From UBA3792 sp045576895 (GTDB lineage: Bacteria > Bacillota > Clostridia > Christensenellales > CAG-138): 8,082 nucleotides of DNA. This document shows, one piece after another, positions 1 to 5,218 of the stretch (position 1 is the first letter of the stretch; each line of letters starts with the position of its first letter). The notes below the pieces were generated by a model. The model was not told the DNA's origin. It saw only the letters and a list, made by a program, of their open reading frames with translations, and searched no databases. The stretch is taken from positions 1 through 8,082 of the forward strand of contig JAZNHI010000116.1 in assembly GCA_045576895.1 (NCBI GenBank), written 5' to 3'. The position numbers were made by a program, and so were the translations under genes.

Positions 1-293
1 ACAATAGTATCTGATTGCTTTCCGTTTTCAAGAGAAACTGTTGCATTCCAGCAGATACCGCTTGCCTTGATTTCTCCTTTTTTCGCTTGTTCGTTATGTA
101 ATTCGGTCAACCGATTGATCATCTCTGTCGAGTCGGGGTAATTTTCTCCGTTGTCAACTGCTGTGAAGCTAATTTCATTATTATTATACTTTACTGCACC
201 AAAAGGATAAAACTCGCCGTATTTTTTAAGCTGGTTTACAGCGAACGGTAATAATGCATTGAGTAATTCTTCGCATTCTTCTTTAGGGATCAT
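1..293 (-). CDS. Hypothetical protein, C-terminus beyond window edge
   Basis: I do not recognise this gene with confidence. An open frame starts at ATG (293-291) behind a good ribosome binding site (GGGAGG, 6 nt before the ATG) and stays open for 97 codons to the left edge. The protein starts MIPKEECEELLNALLPFAV and then has KKYGEFYPFGAVKYNNNEIS and a stretch ending GEIKASGICWNATVSLE. There is no signal peptide or membrane segment, so it is probably a small soluble cytosolic alpha/beta protein. The GEFYPFG stretch recalls, from memory only, a family of small uncharacterised proteins sometimes found in accessory regions; I assign no function. It is AT-rich (positions 1-360 are 38% GC) and uses TTA leucine and AAA lysine codons, unlike the GC-rich genes upstream. 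It lies just past the tmRNA 3' end, which suggests acquired DNA. I am sure it is coding, unsure of its role. Confidence 0.75.
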   Translation of the reverse strand, partial: MIPKEECEELLNALLPFAVNQLKKYGEFYPFGAVKYNNNEISFTAVDNGENYPDSTEMINRLTELHNEQAKKGEIKASGICWNATVSLENGKQSDTI

Positions 294-328
294 ATGTATC
301 CTCCCAAGCAGATTGGATATATAAAATT

Positions 329-363
329 AAGGGCTGCTATCTATTGTCAAAATGGCAACCCTT
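329..363 (-). terminator. Candidate terminator after ssrA
   Basis: On the minus strand, 3 nt past the tmRNA CCA end, AAGGGTTGC pairs with GCAGCCCTT: a 9-bp stem with one G.U pair and a 17-nt loop. It is followed by AATTTTATATAT, a broken U-tract, so termination in this direction is plausible but imperfect. Read on the plus strand, the same hairpin is followed directly by TTTTTT, so it could also stop transcription coming from the left. It could serve both strands. Confidence 0.5.
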
Positions 364-366
364 TTT

Positions 367-721
367 TGGTGGAGGCGGGGGGAGTCGAACCCCCGTCCGA
401 AAACCCGTTGGCAGGATTTTCTCCGAGCGCAGTCGGTGTTTTGGGATTCCCCTCGCGCGGCGCCCTCCGACAGGCTCCGCGTTACGGTAGCTTCATAAAG
501 TCCGGCCTGCGGCAAAGCTTACGCAGGTTCGTTCCCTACCCTAATGACGCCCGGTTCCGAAGCGGTAAGTTTCCTCGGGCGGACGCGTAGCTGCTTTATG
601 CAGCTGCGAGTTGAGTGTGATTGTTGTCAGTTATTTTAGACAGTTCCCGTTTTTAACGAAGCACGGGACTTCGGCTCGCTTATCCCGCTTCCGCGATCCC
701 CGTCGAAACCATTTCGCCCCC
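367..721 (-). ncRNA. ssrA: Transfer-messenger RNA (tmRNA, SsrA)
   Basis: This one-piece tmRNA of about 355 nt rescues ribosomes stalled on broken mRNAs and tags the nascent peptide for proteolysis; it works with SmpB, encoded just upstream. The 5' end GGGGGCGAAATGGTTTCGAC is the usual tRNA-like start. The 3' end has a T-arm (CGGGGG TTCGACT CCCCC) and finishes GCCTCCACCA, with the CCA encoded in the DNA. GGGGGC at the 5' end pairs with GCCTCC at the 3' end (one G.U) as the acceptor stem. A pseudoknot-1 stem (TCCCGT/ACGGGA) precedes the tag frame. The tag stop codon sits in the loop of an AGCTGC/GCAGCT hairpin, the usual helix 5 arrangement. The 5' end is placed by acceptor pairing; the mature end should arise by RNase P cleavage. 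No permuted two-piece form is indicated. Short open frames on either strand across this region are not genes. Confidence 0.97.
596..628 (-). other. tmRNA proteolysis-tag reading frame
   Basis: Reading back from the TAA in the helix-5 loop gives a frame ending ...DNNHTQLAAA. The resume codon is inferred to be GAC (628-626) because it directly follows TAACT, the position that carries TAGTC before GCA in the E. coli tmRNA. That gives the 10-residue tag DNNHTQLAAA, the same length as E. coli ANDENYALAA, with a hydrophobic C-terminus of the kind ClpXP-type proteases recognise. The stop codon and frame are certain. The first codon is inferred; a start one to four codons earlier (SKIT) is possible, since the frame is open there too. 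Confidence 0.7.
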
Positions 722-735
722 AAGACCTTTAAGCG

Positions 736-768
736 GTTCAGTTATATTGTATGCTGAACTTCTTCAGC
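736..768 (-). promoter_or_regulatory. smpB-ssrA junction: overlapping hairpins, weak -10 candidate
   Basis: The spacer between smpB and ssrA holds two mutually exclusive stems on the minus strand. GCTGAA/TTCAGC (768-753, 4-nt loop) includes the smpB stop codon. GTTCAG/CTGAAC (759-736, 12-nt loop) reuses the same middle arm. Inside the second loop lies TACAAT (751-746), five of six matches to the -10 consensus, with TATAAC next to it; no convincing -35 is visible. A start there would give a leader of about 17 nt that RNase P would remove. ssrA may equally be cut from a smpB-ssrA transcript. Confidence 0.3.
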
Positions 769-1231
769 GATACTGCTTTTTGATGTTCCGATCCATATCC
801 CGATCGGCGTCCCTTTCTGCAATGCTTGCGCGTTTGTCGTAAAGCTTTTTACCCTTTGCGACTGCCAACTCTACCTTGACCTTGCCGTCCTTAAAGTAGA
901 CGGACAGGGGAACGAGGGAGTAGCCGTCCGCTTGGGAAAGCTCGCCGAGTTTTCGGATCTCGCGCGCATGTGCAAGAAGCTTCCTTGTACGGAACGGATC
1001 GTGGTTATAGATATTGCCCTGCTCGTACGGACTCACATGCATGCCGATCAAAAAGAGCTCGCCCTTTTTGACCTGTGCATAGCTGTCCTTGAGGTTCAGG
1101 GATCCTTTGCGGATCGACTTGACCTCGGTGCCCTGCAATGCGATCCCGCACTCGTAGGTGTCTTCGATGAAATAATCGTGACGCGCCTTGCGGTTTTGCG
1201 CAGCGATTTTGATTCCCTTGTGTACCGGCAT
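764..1231 (-). CDS. smpB: SsrA-binding protein SmpB
   Basis: This is a small basic RNA-binding protein that binds the tRNA-like domain of tmRNA, brings it with EF-Tu-GTP to the empty A site of stalled ribosomes, and mimics the missing anticodon stem. The 155-residue product has the family signatures: NRKARHDYFIEDT (13-25), GTEVKSIRKG (34-43), HVSPYEQGN and NHDPFRTRKLL (65-86), VAKGKKLYDKR (124-134), and a charged C-terminal tail (AERDADRDMDR...) that enters the mRNA channel in characterised homologues. The start at 1231 is chosen because AAGGAGG lies 7 nt upstream and the family N-terminus begins here; a frame open 34 codons further upstream runs through a terminator hairpin and lacks family similarity. 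Its partner ssrA begins 42 nt downstream. No clear promoter of its own is visible; expression probably depends on readthrough from secG or a weak site such as TAAAAT (1296-1291). Length and motifs are normal. Confidence 0.97.
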   Translation of the reverse strand: MPVHKGIKIAAQNRKARHDYFIEDTYECGIALQGTEVKSIRKGSLNLKDSYAQVKKGELFLIGMHVSPYEQGNIYNHDPFRTRKLLAHAREIRKLGELSQADGYSLVPLSVYFKDGKVKVELAVAKGKKLYDKRASIAERDADRDMDRNIKKQYR

Positions 1232-1252
1232 GGCACGTCCTCCTTTCCCGGG

Positions 1253-1282
1253 AATAGAAACGGTGCATCCGAAGATGCACCG
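1253..1282 (-). terminator. Rho-independent terminator after secG, UUCG loop
   Basis: On the minus strand CGGTGCATC, loop TTCG, GATGCACCG forms a perfect 9-bp stem closed by a C(UUCG)G tetraloop, followed by TTTCTATT. It starts 22 nt after the secG stop and ends about 20 nt before the smpB start, with the smpB ribosome binding site outside it. The U-tract is interrupted, so it may attenuate readthrough into smpB rather than stop it fully. Confidence 0.75.
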
Positions 1283-1304
1283 CTGCATGCATTTTATGCT
1301 CCGA

Positions 1305-1565
1305 TCAGATCGACTTGCCTGCGAATCTGGCAATCAGCATCAAAGCGATAGCCATGACCGCGATCACGATCGCGAGAACAACGGTGATCTTCTGAAGCTT
1401 TGCTTCACGGCTTGCAGCCTTGCCGCGCTGAGAGAAGGAGACGGTATCTCCGCCGTATGCAGCGCCGAGGCCGGAAGACTTGGTCTGCTGGATCAGCACG
1501 ACCACACACATCAGAACCGAAGAAAGCACCAGAATTCCGGTGATAATCCACATCAATACTTCCAT
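1305..1565 (-). CDS. secG: Preprotein translocase subunit SecG
   Basis: SecG is the small accessory membrane subunit of the SecYEG channel and supports SecA-driven export. The 86-residue product starts MEVLMWIITG and has two hydrophobic segments, about residues 5-25 (WIITGILVLSSVLMCVVVLI) and 60-80 (ITVVLAIVIAVMAIALMLIA). They flank a cytoplasmic loop with QQTKSSGLGAAYGGD, the conserved SecG loop sequence. Length matches the family (about 75-110). The start at 1565 is supported by GGAGG 7 nt upstream and by its place about 25 nt after the predicted transcription start; a start 15 codons further upstream would run into the promoter's downstream flank and lose that binding site. It is flanked by terminators on both sides and has its own promoter, so it is probably a unit of its own, with some readthrough to smpB. 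In Bacillus subtilis secG also lies upstream of smpB-ssrA, with rnr in between; rnr is absent here. Confidence 0.95.
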   Translation of the reverse strand: MEVLMWIITGILVLSSVLMCVVVLIQQTKSSGLGAAYGGDTVSFSQRGKAASREAKLQKITVVLAIVIAVMAIALMLIARFAGKSI

Positions 1566-1596
1566 AAATGTTCCTCCAAAAATATCTGCGGGAATG

Positions 1597-1625
1597 ATTA
1601 TAACACGCACCTATCGAAAATGCAA
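1597..1625 (-). promoter_or_regulatory. Sigma-A-type promoter for secG (extended -10)
   Basis: On the minus strand, -10 TATAAT (1602-1597) is a perfect consensus and is preceded by TGT, making an extended TGn -10. The spacer is exactly 17 nt, back to TTGCAT (1625-1620), which matches TTGACA only at TTG. The predicted start near 1590 leaves a leader of about 25 nt before the secG ATG. The -35 hexamer lies in the 3' arm of the hairpin that follows gpmI. Confidence 0.85.
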
Positions 1626-1664
1626 GCATAAAACGAAAAAGTTTGTATCGTTTTATGCCTGCAT
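1617..1664 (-). terminator. Long hairpin terminator after gpmI
   Basis: On the minus strand ATGCAGGCATAAAACGA pairs with TCGTTTTATGCTTGCAT: 17 bp with one G.U pair and an 11-nt loop. It ends in a run of four T (1620-1617) and then CG. It begins 19 nt after the gpmI stop, where the glycolytic transcript should end. The U-tract is short and the stem is AT-rich in its middle, so efficiency is uncertain. A perfect dyad this long might also be a protein-binding site on the secG promoter. Confidence 0.65.
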
Positions 1665-1683
1665 AATCGGTATTCCCAATTGT

Positions 1684-3225
1684 TTATCCGAGTAGCGACT
1701 TTCCGGTCATTTCCGCGGGGATCGGAAGTCCCAGAAGCTCTAAAAGGGTCGGGGCAAGATCGCAGAGCCTGCCGCCTTCGCGAAGCGTGACGTCTTTCCG
1801 CGTATTGTCGATGAGCATGCACGGAACCGGCAGCGTAGTATGCGCGGTGAACGGCGCGTTCTGTGCTTCGTCCCACATCAGCTCACAGTTGCCGTGGTCC
1901 GCCGTTACGATGCAGCGACCGCCGGTTTTGAGAATCGCTTCAACGACGGTGTTCAGGCATTCATCGACAGCATGTACCGCGCTTACAGCCGCTTCCATCA
2001 CGCCGGTATGGCCGACCATATCCGGGTTTGCGAAGTTCAGGATCATCACGTCGTACTTGCCGCTTTCGATCCGTGCCTTTGCTTCCGCTGCGACTTCATA
2101 TGCGCTCATCTCGGGCTTCAGATCGTAGGTTGCGACCTTCGGCGAGGGGATGAGGCAGCGGTCTTCATTCGCGTTCGGCGCTTCGACGCCGCCGTTGAAG
2201 AAGAACGTTACGTGCGCATACTTCTCGGTCTCCGCAATACGAAGCTGCGAAAGTCCCTTGTCGGCAACGTATGCGCCGAAGGTATTCGCAAGCGACTGCG
2301 GCTTGAACGCGACGTGCAGTGCGTTCTCGAACGTCTTGTCGTACTGCGTCATCGAAACGTAGTACAGCGGGAAGAAGCCGAATCTGCGTTCGAAGCCGTT
2401 GAAGTCCTCGAAGATGTAAGCGCGGCTGATCTCTCTTGCGCGGTCCGGACGGAAGTTGAAGAAGATCACGCTGTCGTTTGCGCCGATTGTTGCGGTGGGC
2501 TTGCCGTCGGTCAGAACGACCGTCGGCTGTACGAATTCGTCGGTGTCGCCGCGATCGTAGCTAAGCTGCATCGCTTCGGGACCGGAGGAGGCGGTGAAGC
2601 CTTCTCCGTACGTGAGCGCCGCATACGCGCGTTCCACGCGTTCAAAGCGATTATCGCGGTCCATGGCATAGAAGCGTCCCATGACCGTCGCGATCTTTCC
2701 GCAGCCGATTTCTTTGAGTTTCGCACCGAGCTGTTCCAGATACATCTTGCCGGAGGACGGGGGAACGTCGCGTCCGTCCATGAAGCAGTGGACATAGACC
2801 TTCTTCAATCCGTTGCGCTTTGCAAGCTCAACGAGCGCATAGAGATGTTCGAGGTGGCTGTGTACGCCGCCGTCGGAGCAGAGCCCCATGAAATGCAGTG
2901 CGGAATCGTGCGCCTTGCAGTTCTCAATCGCGCCGAGGAAGGCGGGGTTTTCAAAGAAATCGCCGTCCTGAATCGCTTTCGTGATGCGGGTCAGTTCCTG
3001 ATAGACGATGCGTCCGGCGCCGATGTTCGTATGGCCGACCTCGGAGTTGCCCATCTGTCCGGCGGGTAGTCCGACGTCCATACCGCTTGCGCCGATCAGC
3101 GTGTGCGGATACTCCTTCCACATACGCATGAAATTCACGGCGCCGTCGGTCAGGATCGCGTTATACTGTTTTTCCTCGCGATAGCCGAAGCCGTCGAGGA
3201 TGATCAATGCTGTAATCGGCTTCAT
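1684..3225 (-). CDS. gpmI: 2,3-bisphosphoglycerate-independent phosphoglycerate mutase
   Basis: This cytosolic enzyme interconverts 3- and 2-phosphoglycerate in glycolysis and gluconeogenesis, using two Mn2+ and a phosphoserine intermediate. At 513 residues it has the usual family length and all landmarks: metal ligand Asp11 in LIILDGFG; catalytic Ser61 in GQMGNSEVGHTNIGAGR; HCFMDGRDVPP (about 145-155) and RFYAMDRDNRFERV (183-196) of the substrate-binding transferase domain; FNFRPDRAREI (about 256-266); NFANPDMVGHTG (about 396-407); and TADHGNCE (about 440-447), the alkaline-phosphatase-type metal motif. No key residue is missing. Its ATG overlaps the stop of the pgk-tpiA gene by one base (TGATG), so translation is probably coupled; there is no strong separate ribosome binding site. 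It is the last gene of its transcription unit, followed by a long hairpin. It takes the 3-phosphoglycerate made by the kinase encoded just upstream. Enolase, the next step, is not in the window. Confidence 0.98.
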   Translation of the reverse strand: MKPITALIILDGFGYREEKQYNAILTDGAVNFMRMWKEYPHTLIGASGMDVGLPAGQMGNSEVGHTNIGAGRIVYQELTRITKAIQDGDFFENPAFLGAIENCKAHDSALHFMGLCSDGGVHSHLEHLYALVELAKRNGLKKVYVHCFMDGRDVPPSSGKMYLEQLGAKLKEIGCGKIATVMGRFYAMDRDNRFERVERAYAALTYGEGFTASSGPEAMQLSYDRGDTDEFVQPTVVLTDGKPTATIGANDSVIFFNFRPDRAREISRAYIFEDFNGFERRFGFFPLYYVSMTQYDKTFENALHVAFKPQSLANTFGAYVADKGLSQLRIAETEKYAHVTFFFNGGVEAPNANEDRCLIPSPKVATYDLKPEMSAYEVAAEAKARIESGKYDVMILNFANPDMVGHTGVMEAAVSAVHAVDECLNTVVEAILKTGGRCIVTADHGNCELMWDEAQNAPFTAHTTLPVPCMLIDNTRKDVTLREGGRLCDLAPTLLELLGLPIPAEMTGKSLLG

Positions 3226-5162
3226 CAGAAATGGACCACCTTCGAGAAGTCTTCCGCCTTGAGGCTTGCGCCGCCGATCAGACCGCCGTCGATCTCCGGC
3301 ATTGCCATGAGCTCGGAGGCATTCTTCGGGTTCATGCTGCCGCCGTACTGGATGCGGACCTTATTCGCTGTCGCTTCACCGAACACGCCTGCGATCGCCT
3401 TACGGATCACGCCGATGGTCGCGTTCGCGTCTTCTTTCGTTGCGGTCTTGCCGGTGCCGATCGCCCAGATGGGCTCGTACGCGATGACGAGGGATTCGAC
3501 CTGCGCATTCGTCATATCCTTCAATGCCGCAACGGTCTGGTTGGAAACAAGCTCGTCCGTGACGCCCGCTTCGCGCTGCTCCAGCGATTCGCCGACGCAG
3601 ATGATCGGTGTGATGCCCGCGTTCAGCGCGGCAAGCGCACGCTTATTGACGGTCTCATCGGTTTCACCGAAATACTGACGGCGCTCGGAGTGACCGACGA
3701 TCACGTATTCGACCCCGCGTGCTTTCAGCATGTCCGCGGAGATCTCGCCGGTGAACGCACCCTTTTCCGCCCAGTGGATGTTCTGCGCGCCGAGCTTGAT
3801 GTTGGTACCCTTGATCGCCTTGCCGACGCAGCAGAGGTCCACATAAGGCGGGCAGACGACGACTTCGCACTTTGCGTCGGCAACGAGCGGAATCAGCGCT
3901 TCAACGAGCTCTTTCGCTTCGTCGGGCGTCTTGTTCATCTTCCAGTTGCCCGCGATGATCGGACGACGTCCTTCGGGCTTGTCGTTCAGAACCGCCACAC
4001 CGGGAAGGATCTTGCCCTCGAGGAACTCAAGCGATGCGCCGCCGCCGGTGGAGATATGCGTCATCTTGCTTGCAAAGCCGAGCTTTTTCACTGCAGATGC
4101 GGAATCGCCGCCACCGATGATCGTCGTGCCTTCGCAGTCTGCGCAGGCTTCCGCAACCTTCTTGGTGCCGACCGCAAACGCCGGGAACTCGAACACGCCC
4201 ATCGGACCGTTCCAGATGACCGTCTTTGCTTCGAGGATCGTCTTGCGATAGAGCTCGCAGGTCTTTTCGCCGATGTCGAGACCCATCCAGCCTTCGGGGA
4301 TCTCATTGGAGGGTACGGTCTTGTGTTCCGCATCTGCCGCAAATTCCTTCGCAACGACCGTGTCGATCGGGAGCAGCAGGTTCACACCGCGTTCCTTGGC
4401 TTCTGCCATGAGCTCTTTCGCGAGCTCGATGCTGTTTTCGTCGAGCAGGGAGGTACCGATCTCATAGCCCATCGCCTTGAAGAACGTATAAGCCATACCG
4501 CCGCCGATGATCAGGCTGTCGCACTTTGCAAGCAGGTTCTTGATGACGCCGATCTTGTCCGCGACCTTTGCGCCGCCGAGGATCGCCACGAACGGACGAA
4601 CCGGGTTTTCAAGCGCTTCGCCCATCACGCCGAGCTCCTTGCCGATGAGGTAACCGGCGACAGCGGGGATATAGTCCGCAACGCCCACCGTGGACGCATG
4701 CGCGCGATGCACGGTGCCGAACGCGTCGGAAACGAACAGGTCCGCAAGCGATGCGAGCTGCTTTGCAAATTCCGGATCGTTCTTTTCCTCTTCCTTATGG
4801 AAGCGGGTGTTCTCGAGCAGAACGATTTCGCCGTCCTTCATGTCCGCGATCGCTGACTTCGCGCTCTCGCCGATAGTATCGGTCGCAAACCAGACGCGCG
4901 TATCCGGAAGCAGCTCCGCAAGACGCTGACCGACGGGTTCCAGGGAATACTTCGGATTGACCTCGCCTTTGGGTCTGCCGAGATGGGAGCAAAGGATGAC
5001 CTTCGCTTTGTGGTCAAGAAGATACTTGATCGTCGGAAGCGCAGCAACGATGCGCTTGTCGTCCGAAACGGACCCGTCCTCCGCGAGCGGTACGTTAAAG
5101 TCCACGCGCACAAGAACTCTCTTGCCTTCTACGTTGACATCTTCGATCGTCATTTTTGCCAT
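3225..5162 (-). CDS. pgk-tpiA: Bifunctional phosphoglycerate kinase / triosephosphate isomerase fusion
   Basis: One continuous 645-residue frame encodes two glycolytic enzymes. Residues 1-395 are phosphoglycerate kinase: DFNVP (21-25), HLGRP (60-64), ENTRF (117-121), SDAFGTVHRAHAST (145-158), ILGGAKVADKI (194-204), GGGMAYTF (220-227), GPMGVFE (319-325), GGGDSA (350-355) and the usual C-terminus LPGVAVLNDK. Only PEG (396-398) separates this from RRPIIAGNWKMNKT, the usual start of triosephosphate isomerase, whose catalytic residues are present: Asn406, Lys408, His491 (IVGHSERR), Glu563 (AYEPIWAIGTGKTA), and the phosphate-binding YGGS and GLIGGAS stretches. Both halves look complete and active. 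The start at 5162 follows AAAGGA by 10 nt; Met4 is a weaker alternative. The same fusion order is known from Thermotoga maritima (PGK-TIM). No ATG, GTG or TTG lies in frame between the kinase end and the isomerase catalytic residues, so isomerase is not expected alone. The gene overlaps gpmI by 1 nt; gapA is not adjacent. Confidence 0.97.
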   Translation of the reverse strand: MAKMTIEDVNVEGKRVLVRVDFNVPLAEDGSVSDDKRIVAALPTIKYLLDHKAKVILCSHLGRPKGEVNPKYSLEPVGQRLAELLPDTRVWFATDTIGESAKSAIADMKDGEIVLLENTRFHKEEEKNDPEFAKQLASLADLFVSDAFGTVHRAHASTVGVADYIPAVAGYLIGKELGVMGEALENPVRPFVAILGGAKVADKIGVIKNLLAKCDSLIIGGGMAYTFFKAMGYEIGTSLLDENSIELAKELMAEAKERGVNLLLPIDTVVAKEFAADAEHKTVPSNEIPEGWMGLDIGEKTCELYRKTILEAKTVIWNGPMGVFEFPAFAVGTKKVAEACADCEGTTIIGGGDSASAVKKLGFASKMTHISTGGGASLEFLEGKILPGVAVLNDKPEGRRPIIAGNWKMNKTPDEAKELVEALIPLVADAKCEVVVCPPYVDLCCVGKAIKGTNIKLGAQNIHWAEKGAFTGEISADMLKARGVEYVIVGHSERRQYFGETDETVNKRALAALNAGITPIICVGESLEQREAGVTDELVSNQTVAALKDMTNAQVESLVIAYEPIWAIGTGKTATKEDANATIGVIRKAIAGVFGEATANKVRIQYGGSMNPKNASELMAMPEIDGGLIGGASLKAEDFSKVVHF

Positions 5163-5195
5163 AGTTGTATATTCCTTTCTTGTAATTTCTGTATC

Positions 5196-5217
5196 ATGAA
5201 GCGGTTGCCCGCATCAT
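5196..5217 (-). promoter_or_regulatory. Small hairpin in the pgk-tpiA leader
   Basis: In the 56-nt gap before pgk-tpiA the minus strand reads ATGA-T-GCGG, loop GCAA, CCGC-T-TCAT: two 4-bp stems separated by a U.U mismatch and closed by a GNRA-type tetraloop. No T-run follows, so it is not an intrinsic terminator. It could be a processing or mRNA-stability element between the upstream genes and the glycolytic genes. I see no convincing promoter in this gap. Confidence 0.35.
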
Positions 5218-5218
5218 T

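Noticed and set aside
294..590. Plus-strand open frame, and a shorter minus-strand frame at 327-515, over the tmRNA 3' half
   Set aside because: Both lie across the tRNA-like domain and helices of ssrA; the RNA gene explains the sequence.
1232..1333. A longer smpB start (34 extra N-terminal residues)
   Set aside because: The extension would read through the UUCG terminator hairpin and the true ribosome binding site, and it has no counterpart in the family. The ATG at 1231 follows GGAGG and begins the conserved protein.
1566..1610. A longer secG start (15 extra residues)
   Set aside because: The upstream ATG lies at or before the predicted transcription start and precedes the GGAGG that serves the ATG at 1565.
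1566..1683. A small gene in the gpmI-secG gap
   Set aside because: The gap is filled by the gpmI terminator hairpin and the secG promoter; no frame with a ribosome binding site is confined to it.
1840..3069. Long plus-strand open frame (409 codons) opposite gpmI
   Set aside because: Same antisense codon-bias effect; no recognisable motif and no convincing ribosome binding site, while gpmI on the minus strand is complete.
3231..4856. Long plus-strand open frame (541 codons) opposite pgk-tpiA
   Set aside because: It is the antisense shadow of a GC-rich gene with strong codon bias. The product is an R/D/H/A-rich mixture with no domain, and the minus strand encodes two unmistakable enzymes there.
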